Shown: positions 43,047 through 52,242, numbered from the stretch's first letter. The stretch: DNA of 64,000 nt from Pseudomonas guariconensis (GCF_015680235.1 NZ_JADLJL010000022.1:21907-85906), one strand, 5' to 3'. Program-made: numbers and translations. Notes: a model not told the origin generated them from the sequence alone.

Positions 43047-44138
43047 ATGTCCGGCAATACCTACGGCAAGCTGTTCACTGTCACCACCGCTGGCGAAAGC
43101 CACGGCCCGGCGTTGGTCGCCATTGTCGATGGGTGCCCGCCAGGCCTGGAAATCACCCTGGCCGACCTGCAGCATGACCTCGACCGGCGCAAGCCGGGTA
43201 CCAGCCGGCACACCACCCAGCGCCAGGAAGCGGACGAAGTGGAAATCCTCTCGGGCGTGTTCGAGGGCCGCACCACCGGCTGCTCGATCGGCCTGTTGAT
43301 CCGCAACACCGACCAGAAGTCCAAGGACTACTCGGCGATCAAGGACCTGTTCCGCCCGGCCCACGCCGACTACACCTACCATCACAAATACGGCATCCGC
43401 GACTACCGCGGCGGCGGCCGCAGCTCGGCCCGCGAGACCGCTATGCGCGTGGCCGCCGGCGCCATCGCCAAGAAATACCTGGCCACCCAGGGTATCCGCG
43501 TGCGCGGCTACATGAGCCAGCTGGGCCCGATCGAAATTCCGTTCAAGACCTGGGACTCGGTGGAGCACAACGCCTTCTTCAGCCCCGACCCGGACAAGGT
43601 GCCAGAGCTGGAGGCCTACATGGACCAGCTGCGCCGTGACCAGGATTCGGTCGGCGCCAAAATCACCGTGGTCGCCGAAGGCGTGATGCCGGGCCTGGGT
43701 GAGCCGATCTTCGACCGCCTGGACGCCGAGCTTGCCCATGCGCTGATGAGCATCAACGCGGTCAAGGGCGTGGAAATCGGCGCGGGCTTCGCCAGTGTCG
43801 CCCAACGTGGCAGCGAGCACCGTGACGAGCTGACCCCGGAAGGCTTCCTCAGCAACAACGCCGGCGGCATCCTCGGCGGTATTTCCTCTGGCCAGCCGAT
43901 CGTCGCCCACCTGGCGCTCAAACCGACCTCCAGCATCACCACGCCAGGCCGTTCCATCGACGTCGATGGCAACCCGGTGGAGGTGATCACCAAGGGCCGT
44001 CACGACCCATGCGTGGGCATCCGCGCCACGCCTATCGCCGAGGCAATGATGGCCATCGTGCTGATGGACCACCTGCTGCGTCATCGGGCGCAGAATGCTG
44101 AAGTGAAGGTGAACACCCCGGTGCTGGGCCAACTCTGA
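43047..44138 (+). CDS. aroC: chorismate synthase
   Basis: A 363-residue FMN-dependent enzyme converting EPSP to chorismate, the last shikimate-pathway step. GESHGPALVAIVDGCPPG (residues 16-33), FRPAHADYTYHHKYGIRDYRGGGRSSARET and RHDPCVGIRATPIAEAM are the three family signatures. ATG 43047 gives the standard length. Confidence 0.98.
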   Translation: MSGNTYGKLFTVTTAGESHGPALVAIVDGCPPGLEITLADLQHDLDRRKPGTSRHTTQRQEADEVEILSGVFEGRTTGCSIGLLIRNTDQKSKDYSAIKDLFRPAHADYTYHHKYGIRDYRGGGRSSARETAMRVAAGAIAKKYLATQGIRVRGYMSQLGPIEIPFKTWDSVEHNAFFSPDPDKVPELEAYMDQLRRDQDSVGAKITVVAEGVMPGLGEPIFDRLDAELAHALMSINAVKGVEIGAGFASVAQRGSEHRDELTPEGFLSNNAGGILGGISSGQPIVAHLALKPTSSITTPGRSIDVDGNPVEVITKGRHDPCVGIRATPIAEAMMAIVLMDHLLRHRAQNAEVKVNTPVLGQL

Positions 44139-44173
44139 GAACGGAGTTCTCCAGTCAGGTACAGGGTGCCTGA

Positions 44174-44252
44174 ACCGGCCCAATCGCGGGGCAAGCCCGC
44201 TCCCACGAGAGCTACGGAGCGGGCTTGCCCCGCGATTGGGCCGCAACAGGCA
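44174..44252. repeat. REP pair
   Basis: CCCAATCGCGGGGCAAGCCCGC and its inverse GCGGGCTTGCCCCGCGATTGG, between aroC and the MFS gene. Confidence 0.85.
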
Positions 44253-44270
44253 CCTCACAAGGCCCCAACC

Positions 44271-45425
44271 ATGCCTCCGATTCCATACTGGCGCCTGTCC
44301 AGCTTCTATCTCTTCTACTTCGCCTTGCTCGGCTCCACCGCCCCGTTCCTGGCGCTGTACTTCGACCACTTGGGCTTCTCCCCGGCACGCATCGGCGAGC
44401 TGGTGGCCATTCCCATGCTGATGCGCTGCATCGCCCCCAACCTGTGGGGCTGGCTGGGTGACCGTAGCGGTCAGCGCCTGCTCATCGTGCGCCTGGGCGC
44501 GCTGTCGACCCTGGCGACCTTCTCGCTGATCTTCGTCGACAAGAGCTACGCCTGGCTGGCACTGGTGATGGCCCTGCATGCCTTCTTCTGGCATGCGGTG
44601 CTGCCCCAGTTCGAAGTGATCACCCTGGCCCACCTGCACGGCCAGACCGCCCGCTACAGCCAGGTGCGCCTGTGGGGCTCGATCGGTTTCATCCTCACCG
44701 TGGTCGGCCTGGGCCGGCTGTTCGAGTGGCTGAGCCTGGACATCTATCCGGTGGCGCTGGTGGCGATCATGGCCGGTATCTTTCTCGCCAGCCTCTGGGT
44801 GCCCAATGCCCAGCCGGTGGAACACGCCGAGCGTAAGGGGGCAGGGGGCTTTTTGCGCCAGCTGAAGGCGCCGGGCGTGCTGGCGTTCTATGCCTGCGTG
44901 GCGCTGATGCAGCTCAGCCACGGCCCTTACTACACCTTCCTGACCTTGCACCTGGAGCACCTTGGCTATACCCGCGGTGCCATCGGCCTGTTATGGGCGC
45001 TGGGGGTGGTCGCTGAAGTGCTGGTGTTCATGGCCATGAGCCGGATCTTCGCCCGCATCAGCGTGCGCCGCGTGCTGCTGGCCAGCTTCCTCTTGGCGGC
45101 GCTGCGCTGGTTGCTGCTGGGCAGCCTGGCGGACATCCCGGCGGTGCTGGTCGTGGCCCAGGTGCTGCACGCGGCCACCTTCGGTTGCTTCCATGCCGCG
45201 TCCATCGCCTTCGTCCAGGGCAGCTTCGGCGCGCGCCAGCAAGGGCAGGGCCAGGCGCTGTACGCGGCTTTGTCCGGCACCGGCGGGGCCTTGGGCGCGG
45301 TCTATGCGGGCTACAGCTGGAAACTGCTGGGCCCAGCCTTCACCTTTGGTATGGCCAGCATCGCAGCCTTGGCCGCAGCCGTTATCATTGTCCTTTGTTC
45401 GAAAGAAACCAGGAACAGCCTCTGA
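44271..45425 (+). CDS. MFS transporter (HcaT-like)
   Basis: A 384-residue, 12-helix transporter. It starts MPPIPYWRLSSFYLFYFALLG and has LWGWLGDRSGQR near residue 58, the pattern of the MFS_1-like/HcaT group. YSQVRLWGSIGFI near 130 is also typical. Substrate unknown. Its TGA overlaps the ATG of the next gene, so the two are probably coupled. Confidence 0.85.
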   Translation: MPPIPYWRLSSFYLFYFALLGSTAPFLALYFDHLGFSPARIGELVAIPMLMRCIAPNLWGWLGDRSGQRLLIVRLGALSTLATFSLIFVDKSYAWLALVMALHAFFWHAVLPQFEVITLAHLHGQTARYSQVRLWGSIGFILTVVGLGRLFEWLSLDIYPVALVAIMAGIFLASLWVPNAQPVEHAERKGAGGFLRQLKAPGVLAFYACVALMQLSHGPYYTFLTLHLEHLGYTRGAIGLLWALGVVAEVLVFMAMSRIFARISVRRVLLASFLLAALRWLLLGSLADIPAVLVVAQVLHAATFGCFHAASIAFVQGSFGARQQGQGQALYAALSGTGGALGAVYAGYSWKLLGPAFTFGMASIAALAAAVIIVLCSKETRNSL

Positions 45426-45961
45426 TGAGCATTCTCAGCGTTTTCCACACATCCAGCCCCGAGGTGCCGAACAAGGTGCTGACCCACCATGACGATATCG
45501 CCGCGACCCTGGTCGAGCAGGGCGTGCGATTCGTTCGGTGGCCCCATGAGCTGCGCATTCGCCCAGGCACCAGCCGTGACGAAGTGCTGGCAGAGGGCCG
45601 TGGTTTGCTCGACGCGCTGATGACCGAGCATGGCAGCGTGGCCTTCAGCCTGCTCGATCGCGATGGCCAGGCCCCGGCCGAGGCCGACCTGCGGGATGAG
45701 CATGTGCACGAGGCGGAAGAAGTGTTCGCGGTCATCACCGGGCGCGCGCAAATCAGCTTGCGGCTGGGTGAGTGGGTGTATGCGGTGGTGTGCGAGAAAG
45801 GCGATGTGCTGGTGGTGCCGGCCGGCACCCGTCGTTGGTTCGACCTGGGCGACAACCCATTCTGCCTGGCCTTGCGCCTGTTCGGCAGCGAGCAGGGTAT
45901 GCAGCCGCGCTTTACCGGTGATGCCTCGGCCCGTGGGTTTGCCGGGATGAGCGAGTTCTAA
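45425..45961 (+). CDS. acireductone dioxygenase-like cupin, one metal ligand changed
   Basis: A 178-residue cupin matching acireductone dioxygenase (MtnD) over its length. HVHEAEEV gives His93, His95 and Glu99 of the metal site. The fourth ligand, the His of PAGTxHWFD, is replaced: here VPAGTRRWFD with Arg137. No other methionine-salvage genes are beside it, only the overlapping MFS gene. It may bind metal with three ligands, use a different substrate, or be inactive. The family call is good, enzyme activity doubtful, so I give no symbol. Confidence 0.8.
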   Translation: MSILSVFHTSSPEVPNKVLTHHDDIAATLVEQGVRFVRWPHELRIRPGTSRDEVLAEGRGLLDALMTEHGSVAFSLLDRDGQAPAEADLRDEHVHEAEEVFAVITGRAQISLRLGEWVYAVVCEKGDVLVVPAGTRRWFDLGDNPFCLALRLFGSEQGMQPRFTGDASARGFAGMSEF

Positions 45962-46033
45962 GGCCAATCGCCGGCAAGCCGGCACCCACAAAACCTTATG
46001 CCATTGTGGGAGCCGGCTTGCCGGCGATTGGGC
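45961..46033. repeat. REP pair
   Basis: CCAATCGCCGGCAAGCCGGCACCCAC and its inverse GTGGGAGCCGGCTTGCCGGC, between convergent genes. Confidence 0.85.
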
Positions 46034-46042
46034 GTTTCGTGC

Positions 46043-46315
46043 TTACCGATAGGTCGGCAAGGCAAAGCGCTGCTGGCTCTGCAGCATCGAGATCACCGGC
46101 AACTCACTGGCCTGTTCGGCCAGGTCACGGCGAATGGCGCTAATCGCCCAGGACAGCTGCTCCGCGCTGTGCAACTGCGCATACGACAGCACCCGGCGGG
46201 TGACCTTGCCGTCGGCGGCACGCAGGGTCAGCTGGATACCGCCATCGGGACGCGGCCGGGTTTCGACTTTGTAGGCGGAGAAGACCGAGGCGAATTTTTC
46301 CTGGATGAGGTCCAT
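46043..46315 (-). CDS. DUF3509 family protein
   Basis: A 90-residue protein, MDLIQEKFASVFSAYKVETRPRPDG, one of the small DUF3509 proteins of Pseudomonas. Function unknown. GGAGTTGAGAT lies directly upstream. Confidence 0.8.
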   Translation of the reverse strand: MDLIQEKFASVFSAYKVETRPRPDGGIQLTLRAADGKVTRRVLSYAQLHSAEQLSWAISAIRRDLAEQASELPVISMLQSQQRFALPTYR

Positions 46316-46442
46316 ATCTCAACTCCTGACTGTTGTGTTTGCAGACTCTGGAGTTGAAGGTTGCAGCGACCGTGCCAGCCGCTTGCTGATCTATATTTCC
46401 TTTAAAATCAAAGAGTTGAAAATACATGGCACTGAGGCGACC

Positions 46443-46490
46443 GTGCATTGTGCAAGGTCGTGCATTTTGCACAGTGCATTTTGCAAGGTT
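46443..46490. promoter_or_regulatory. three near-identical palindromic boxes
   Basis: GTGCATTGTGCAAGGTC (46443-46459), GTGCATTTTGCACA (46460-46473) and GTGCATTTTGCAAGGTT (46474-46490) stand head to tail. Each is a near-palindrome around TGCA..TGCA. They lie in the 273-base divergent gap between the DUF3509 and ankyrin genes. Multiple operator half-sites for a repressor or activator are likely. A second inverted repeat TCAACTCC/GGAGTTGA is near 46319-46360. Confidence 0.5.
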
Positions 46491-46588
46491 CATAGGGTTT
46501 GCCTCTGGCCCCTATAGATTCTGAACCTTTGACCACCTGGCACTGCCTGACAAACACTTGGGCTCTCGACTATGCCAGGAGGTTCCCG

Positions 46589-47110
46589 ATGTCCGACCAA
46601 CAACCCATCGCCATGACCGACGACGAAACCGCCGCGTTCGCCGAAGAAGTCTTCGAACGCGCCCGCCGGGGCGATGCCCAGATGCTCGGGCGCCTGCTGC
46701 AAAGCGGCCTGCCGGCCAACTTGCGCAACCACAAGGGGGACACCCTGCTGATGCTCGCCAGCTACCACGGTCATCATGAGGCGGTGCAGGTACTGCTGGC
46801 CCATGGCGCCGACCCGCTGATCGCCAACGACAACGGCCAGCTGCCCATTGCCGGCGCTGCGTTCAAGGGCGACCTGGCGATGATCCGCCTGATGCTCGAA
46901 CACGGTGTGCCGGTGGATGCTGCTGCCGAGGACGGGCGTACCGCGCTGATGCTGGCGGCCATGTTCAACCGCGTCGAGATCCTCGACTTCCTGCTGGCCC
47001 AGGGCGCCGACCCAGCTCGCCAGGATGCCCGTGGCGCCACCGCCCTGACCGCCGCCCAGACCATGGGCGCCGCCGACACCGCCGCACGCTTGCAGGCGCT
47101 GGCCGGCTAA
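46589..47110 (+). CDS. ankyrin repeat protein
   Basis: A 173-residue protein with four to five ankyrin repeats (NHKGDTLLMLASYHGHHEAVQVLL, NDNGQLPIAGAAFKGD, EDGRTALMLAAMFNRVEI, DARGATALTAA; each shown in part). No signal peptide, so cytoplasmic. Similar small ankyrin proteins in Pseudomonas sit next to catalase genes; none is here. CCAGGAGG precedes the ATG. Confidence 0.87.
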   Translation: MSDQQPIAMTDDETAAFAEEVFERARRGDAQMLGRLLQSGLPANLRNHKGDTLLMLASYHGHHEAVQVLLAHGADPLIANDNGQLPIAGAAFKGDLAMIRLMLEHGVPVDAAAEDGRTALMLAAMFNRVEILDFLLAQGADPARQDARGATALTAAQTMGAADTAARLQALAG

Positions 47111-47169
47111 CCCTCCGGGGGCATTTGCGGCTATCCTTGGCGACTTTTTCGCAAGCCGCAGGCCCCCTC

Positions 47170-47700
47170 ATGAAAAACCAGTTGATCGAATTCATCAGCC
47201 TCATCGGCGCCGGCTGCATGCGCGAACAAGACATCGAGCGCATCGCCGACGAAGCCGCCCAGGCTTATGCCGACCCGGCCGCCTTCCTCGCCGTCAACCC
47301 GGACATCAACTATGACGACACCTTCCCCATTCCCCTGGGCGAATGGGTGGTGCTCGGCAGTTTGCCCGATACCGTGCTGTTCCAGGCCGACAGCTACCAG
47401 GAGCTGTTCGAGCGCATCACCGACTCGTTCGACAAGAGCGTGCCGTTCACCCTCAAGCCCAAGCAGCTGGCGCGTACCGAGGCGCTGACCGCGCTCAATC
47501 GCATCCAGGTGCAGATGGGCGCCCTGAACAAGGAAGCGGGGGGCTACGTGCTGCTCAATTTCAGCCAGTTGCTCGATGACGAGCTGCAGATGGTGATGGT
47601 CGGTCAGAACGACCTGGCGCGGGTGCTGGAGCTGGGGGCGGTGCTGGGTATCAAGGTGGAGCCGGCGCTGGAGGCGTTGCGGGTGGCGGTGCACGTCTGA
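47170..47700 (+). CDS. conserved hypothetical protein
   Basis: A 176-residue, mostly helical, acidic protein (MKNQLIEFISLIGAGCMREQDIERIADEAA) without a recognised domain, signal or membrane helix. It follows the ankyrin gene by 59 bases. Function unknown. Confidence 0.7.
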   Translation: MKNQLIEFISLIGAGCMREQDIERIADEAAQAYADPAAFLAVNPDINYDDTFPIPLGEWVVLGSLPDTVLFQADSYQELFERITDSFDKSVPFTLKPKQLARTEALTALNRIQVQMGALNKEAGGYVLLNFSQLLDDELQMVMVGQNDLARVLELGAVLGIKVEPALEALRVAVHV

Positions 47701-47716
47701 GTCAAGGGGCGGCTGT

Positions 47717-47972
47717 ACCGGCCCAATCGCCGGCAAGCCAGCTCCCATAGAACAACGCATAACTATTTGATTTTGCGGGCCTTGTGGGAGCGGGCTTGTC
47801 CCGCGATTGGGCCGGGCCGGATATCACCGTCGCCTGGCAAGGGCTTCGCCCTTAATCGCGGGACAAGCCCCCACAGCCGCTTGTTCTCTGCGCGACAGCG
47901 CAGCCCGAAGGGCTGGGTAATCTCCCGCAGTGCTCCGGTGGGAGCCGGCTTGCCGGCGATTGGGCCGGTCTG
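47717..47972. repeat. REP cluster with one REP-associated repeat
   Basis: Four REP units (near 47720, 47783, 47850 and 47937) plus TTGTTCTCTGCGCGACAGCG..CCGAAGGGCTGGGTAATCTCCC (47881-47927), the same repeat as at 4.1 kb, 26.4 kb and 63.85 kb. It fills the gap between convergent genes. Confidence 0.85.
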
Positions 47973-47984
47973 TTCAACCTATTG

Positions 47985-48923
47985 TCACCCCAACGCGGTA
48001 TCGAGAAACATCATCACCCCGAACCCGCCCATCAGCCCCAGGGTCGCCGCTGTCTGATGCCCATTGCGGTGGGTTTCGGGAATCACCTCGTGGGACACCA
48101 CGAAGATCATCGCCCCGGCTGCCAACCCCATGCTCACCGGGTAGGCGAGGGCGAAGCCGGTGGAAATACCCAGGCCGATCACCGCGCCCAGTGGCTCCAT
48201 CAGGCCCGAGCCGATCGCCACCAGCGCCGCCTTCAGGTTGGAAAGCCCGGTGGCACGCAGCGCCAGGGCGACGGCCAAGCCCTCGGGAATGTCCTGGATA
48301 GCGATGGCGCTGGTCAACGGCAGGCCGATGTTCATGTCGCCGTTGGCGAAGCTCACGCCGATGGCCATGCCTTCGGGCAGGTTGTGCAGGGTAATGGCCA
48401 GCACGAACAGCCAGACCCGGCTGATCCGTTCCGCTTCCGGGCCGCAAGGGCCGGTGCTTTCATGCTCATGGGGCGTGAAGCGGTCCAGGCCCAGCATCAG
48501 CAACACCCCCAGGCCCATGCCCAGCACCACGGTAAAGGCCGCGGCCGGGCCATTGCCGGTGATTTCCCGGGCGGCATCCAGGCCAGGCAGAATCAGCGAG
48601 AAGGAGCTGGCCGCGAGCATCATGCCGGCGGCAAACCCCAGCATCACATCCTGGCTACGCGCGCTGACGTCGCGCAGCACCACGGCCAATACCGCGCCCA
48701 GGGCGGTGGCGCCGAACCCGGAAAGGCCACCCAGCACGGCCAGGTGCAGGTTGTCGGCATGGTCGCCTTCGATGGCATTCCACACACTGGCCGAAAGCAG
48801 GGCAAGCACCGTCAGCAGGCTCAGGCCCAGGCCGGCGCTGAGCCACGGGGTGGTGATGGCTTGTTGGCGCCAGGCGCTGAGGAATGAAACAGGGGCGCTG
48901 CTGGGTGACTGGGCGAGTGGCAT
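47985..48923 (-). CDS. ZIP family metal transporter
   Basis: A 312-residue protein with about 8 membrane helices. HNLPEGMAIG near residue 181 and QDIPEGLAVA near 211 are the metal-binding helices IV and V, and VVSHEVIPETHRNGH near 275 follows. A His-rich loop (RFTPHEHEST) sits between. It likely imports zinc or other divalent cations; GufA/ZupT subfamily. Confidence 0.9.
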   Translation of the reverse strand: MPLAQSPSSAPVSFLSAWRQQAITTPWLSAGLGLSLLTVLALLSASVWNAIEGDHADNLHLAVLGGLSGFGATALGAVLAVVLRDVSARSQDVMLGFAAGMMLAASSFSLILPGLDAAREITGNGPAAAFTVVLGMGLGVLLMLGLDRFTPHEHESTGPCGPEAERISRVWLFVLAITLHNLPEGMAIGVSFANGDMNIGLPLTSAIAIQDIPEGLAVALALRATGLSNLKAALVAIGSGLMEPLGAVIGLGISTGFALAYPVSMGLAAGAMIFVVSHEVIPETHRNGHQTAATLGLMGGFGVMMFLDTALG

Positions 48924-49052
48924 ACGAACCTCGTGGCGAAATCTGTTGGGGGCAGTCTACCCAGTGACCGAAGGGACCGGCCAAGGATTCCCTTCTATCG
49001 ATGCAATAGCCGGCTATGCTTGGCGGCAATCACCTTTGGCAGGAGCATGTAC

Positions 49053-49244
49053 ATGGGGTCTACATTCAATGGCCTGGTCGGGCTGATCATTCTGGCGCTG
49101 GATATCTGGGCCATTCTGCATGTGCTCAAGAGCGGCGCCGAGGTCGGCATCAAGATCCTCTGGGTGTTGCTGATCGCCTTGCTGCCGGTGATCGGGCTGA
49201 TCATCTGGGCCATCGCCGGGCCGCGGGGCAACCTGCGGTTCTGA
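49053..49244 (+). CDS. PLDc_N domain small membrane protein
   Basis: A 63-residue protein with two hydrophobic helices around KSGAEVGIKILWVLLIALLP, the phospholipase-D-nuclease N-terminal domain found alone in many small proteins. I prefer ATG 49053 because CAGGAG is seven bases away; the ATG at 49047 is too close to it. Confidence 0.8.
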   Translation: MGSTFNGLVGLIILALDIWAILHVLKSGAEVGIKILWVLLIALLPVIGLIIWAIAGPRGNLRF

Positions 49245-49277
49245 TAGCAGATGCTGGCAACCGTGCGCACTGGCTGT

Positions 49278-49372
49278 TCTGGCCCTATCGCTGGCAGCCA
49301 GCTCCCGCAGGTACCCGGTTCCGCGCCGCCCGTGTAGGCGCCGGCTTGCCGGCGATAGGGCCGGAACAGGCC
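49278..49372. repeat. REP pair, partly degenerate
   Basis: CCCTATCGCTGGCAGCCAGCTCCCGC and GTAGGCGCCGGCTTGCCGGCGATAGGG, in the gap before the LTA-synthase-like gene. The remainder to 49536 holds an AT-rich piece (ACAAAATTTTCACACTGG) that could be its promoter. Confidence 0.8.
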
Positions 49373-49536
49373 GCACACAACCGCCTCGTGACAAAATTTT
49401 CACACTGGATTATCGAAAATCCGCGCCGCACAATGCTGCGTTGGCCCAATTGCCGTGCTTTTGATGGCCGGGCCCTTCAGGTAGCAGAGCGTCTTCGCCT
49501 TTTTCGCAAACCCGCAATCCTAGGATCCCCCCATTC

Positions 49537-51615
49537 ATGGCTAACACGGATGCCTTGAAGCAACGGGCCGTGCCGACTTCGTTCGCGCCGACCCTCAAAT
49601 CGCACCTCGCCTACACGTTGCTCAGCGCCCTGGTGATCATGCTGATGCTCAGCCTGGTCCGCCTGGCGCTGCTGGTTTACAACAGCGACATGGTCGGCGA
49701 CACGCCGTATGCCACCGTCGCCGAAGGCTTCCTCAACGGCCTGCGCTTCGACCTGCGCGTGGTGGTGTACATCAGCATCCCGCTGCTGCTGGCGCTGCTC
49801 AGCCCCTGGGCCATGGCCCGGCGCGGCTTCTTCCGCCTGTGGCTGACCCTGGCCTCGAGCCTGGTGATGTTCCTCGGCCTGATGGAACTGGACTTCTACC
49901 GCGAGTTCCACCAGCGCCTGAACGGCCTGGTGTTCCAGTACATCAAGGAAGACCCCAAGACCGTCATGAGCATGCTCTGGTACGGCTTCCCGGTGGTGCG
50001 CTACCTGCTGGCCTGGCTGTTCGGCACCTGGCTGCTGAGCCTGCTGTTCAAGGGCATCGACCGCCTGACCCGCGGCACCGGCAGCACCGCTGCAGCCGCT
50101 GCCCCGCGCAGCGTCGCGCCCTGGTACCAGCGCGTGGCGGTGTTCATGGTGATCCTCCTGGTGGCCGTGGTCGCCGCCCGTGGCACCCTGCGCCAGGGCC
50201 CGCCGATGCGTTGGGGCGACGCCTTCACCACCGACTCCAACTTCGTCAACCAGCTCGGCCTGAACGGCACCTTGACCCTGATCGACGCCGCCAAGAGCCG
50301 CTTTGGCGAAGACCGCGCCAATATCTGGAAGCCCGTGCTCGAGCAGGGCGTGGCCACCCAGAGCGTGCGCGACCTGCTGCTGACCCCCAACGACACCCTG
50401 GTCGACGCCGACGAAGCGGCCATCCGCCGCGACTTCGTGCCGCCGGCCGACCGCACCCTGGCGGTCAAGAACGTGGTGGTGATCCTCATGGAGAGCTTCG
50501 CCGGCCATTCGGTGGGCGCCCTGGGCAGCCCCAACAACATCACCCCGTACTTCGACAAGCTGGCCAAGGAGGGTCTGCTGTTCGACCGCTTCTTCTCCAA
50601 CGGCACCCATACTCACCAGGGCATGTTCGCCACCATGGCCTGCTTCCCCAACCTGCCGGGCTTCGAATACCTGATGCAAACCCCGGAAGGCGGCCACAAG
50701 CTGTCCGGCCTGCCGGCGCTGCTCAGCGGCCGTGACTACGACGACGTGTACGTCTACAACGGCGATTTCGCCTGGGACAACCAGTCCGGGTTCTTCGGCA
50801 ACCAGGGCATGACCACCTTCATCGGCCGTAACGACTTCGTCAACCCGGTGTTCTCCGACCCGACCTGGGGTGTGTCCGACCAGGACATGTTCGACCGCGG
50901 CAACGAAGAGTTGGCCAAGCACGACGGCAAGAAGCCGATCTATGCCTTGCTGCAGACACTGTCCAACCACACGCCGTACGCGCTGCCCAAAGACCTGCCG
51001 GTGGAGAAGGTGACCGGCCAGGGCCGTCTGGACGAGCACCTGACCGCCATGCGCTACTCCGACTGGGCCCTGGGCCAGTTCTTCGAGAAGGCGCGCAAGG
51101 AGCCGTACTTCAAGGACACCCTGTTCGTGATCGTTGGCGACCACGGCTTCGGCAACCACCAGCAGGTCACCGAGCTGGACCTGGGCCGCTTCAACGTGCC
51201 GTTGCTGCTGATCGCCCCGGGTATCCAGGAGAAGTTCGGAGCGGTCAATCACACCGTGGGTACCCAGGTCGACATCGTGCCGACCATCATGGGCCGCCTG
51301 GGTGGCCAGACCCGTCACCAGTGCTGGGGCCGCGACCTGCTCAACCTGCCTGAGGGCGACCAGGGCGTGGGCATCATCAAGCCGTCGGGCAGCGAGCAGA
51401 TCGTCGGGATCGTGCAGGGCGATCGCATCTTGATCGAGTCCAAGGACATGACGCCACGCCTGTATCGCTACCAGCTGGGCCGCGAGTTCAAGGCCGAGCT
51501 GATCGAGAGCCCGGAGCAGCCTGCGTTGCTGAAGAACCTGGAGGCCTATATCCAGACGGCGACCAAGAGCCTGCTGGACAATACCGCTGGTGTGGTTCAC
51601 GGCACACCGAAGTAA
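49537..51615 (+). CDS. LTA synthase family phosphoglycerol transferase-like protein
   Basis: A 692-residue protein with about five N-terminal membrane helices (residues 25-210) and a periplasmic sulfatase/LtaS domain. LMESFAGHSVGALG near 320 gives the metal-binding Glu, SNGTHTHQGMFATM near 356 the nucleophile Thr, and IVGDHGFGNH near 530 the Asp-His pair. Relatives move glycerol phosphate from phosphatidylglycerol onto lipids or periplasmic glucans, as OpgB does. The acceptor here is unknown. Confidence 0.9.
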   Translation: MANTDALKQRAVPTSFAPTLKSHLAYTLLSALVIMLMLSLVRLALLVYNSDMVGDTPYATVAEGFLNGLRFDLRVVVYISIPLLLALLSPWAMARRGFFRLWLTLASSLVMFLGLMELDFYREFHQRLNGLVFQYIKEDPKTVMSMLWYGFPVVRYLLAWLFGTWLLSLLFKGIDRLTRGTGSTAAAAAPRSVAPWYQRVAVFMVILLVAVVAARGTLRQGPPMRWGDAFTTDSNFVNQLGLNGTLTLIDAAKSRFGEDRANIWKPVLEQGVATQSVRDLLLTPNDTLVDADEAAIRRDFVPPADRTLAVKNVVVILMESFAGHSVGALGSPNNITPYFDKLAKEGLLFDRFFSNGTHTHQGMFATMACFPNLPGFEYLMQTPEGGHKLSGLPALLSGRDYDDVYVYNGDFAWDNQSGFFGNQGMTTFIGRNDFVNPVFSDPTWGVSDQDMFDRGNEELAKHDGKKPIYALLQTLSNHTPYALPKDLPVEKVTGQGRLDEHLTAMRYSDWALGQFFEKARKEPYFKDTLFVIVGDHGFGNHQQVTELDLGRFNVPLLLIAPGIQEKFGAVNHTVGTQVDIVPTIMGRLGGQTRHQCWGRDLLNLPEGDQGVGIIKPSGSEQIVGIVQGDRILIESKDMTPRLYRYQLGREFKAELIESPEQPALLKNLEAYIQTATKSLLDNTAGVVHGTPK

Positions 51616-51621
51616 GCGCAA

Positions 51622-51715
51622 GCGGGCCGCAGTGCGGCCCGATCGCGGGGCAACCCGCTCCCACAGGGTGGTGCGCACCGCTTCTGTGGGAGCCGGCTTG
51701 CCGGCGATTGGGCCG
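51622..51715. repeat. REP pair
   Basis: CCCGATCGCGGGGCAACCCGCTCCCAC and GTGGGAGCCGGCTTGCCGGCGATTGG, a mixed pair, after the LTA-synthase-like gene. Confidence 0.85.
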
Positions 51716-51826
51716 CCGGTACCGCCAACCATCCCCGCCATCCTCTCCTGACTGAACAAATCCCCAGGCCCACGGTCAAGGTTACAGGCAGCACATCCTG
51801 GTTTCTTTGATTGAGAGGGCGATTCA

Positions 51827-52063
51827 ATGAAAGAGTGGGAAGTCACCTTCGTCGACCAGAACGGCGTACAGAACTCACTGCTGTACAACGGCGAGCAATG
51901 CCCCAGCGACGAGGAGGCCGCACGGCTGATCCGTTCGCACCTGTTCCCGGTGATCGATGAGCTGGACCTGAACGACTTCCAGGACCGCAGTCCTTCCCCC
52001 ACGGTACGCTGGCTCAAGGAACAGAGTGGCGTATCCATCACCCGCATCAGCCCATTGCCCTGA
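51827..52063 (+). CDS. small hypothetical protein
   Basis: A 78-residue soluble, acidic protein (MKEWEVTFVDQNGVQNSLLY) with no recognised domain. It is preceded by GAGAGGGCGATTCA and has core-like codon use, both in favour of a real gene. Function unknown. Confidence 0.65.
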   Translation: MKEWEVTFVDQNGVQNSLLYNGEQCPSDEEAARLIRSHLFPVIDELDLNDFQDRSPSPTVRWLKEQSGVSITRISPLP

Positions 52064-52242
52064 GCGGCTGCGCTGGCGCCGGTGGCCAGCAGGCACTACG
52101 CTCAGAAGGCCTGGGTCTTTTCTGCGGACCCTGGTCGGTTTCATTCGCGTCTCGCATCAGCTCGATCTGCCCGGTACCTCTTGGTGCCAGCAGGTGCGTT
52201 GTGCACGGAAAGTCTATCCATTGCATTGCAGGAGGACGTTTC

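Noticed and set aside
42981..44960. 659-codon open frame antisense to aroC and the MFS gene
   Set aside because: It crosses two certain genes and a REP pair; no domain recognised.
49477..52047. 856-codon open frame antisense to the LTA-synthase-like gene
   Set aside because: A high-GC shadow; His/Gln/Gly/Val-rich composition without any domain, running through REP sequence.
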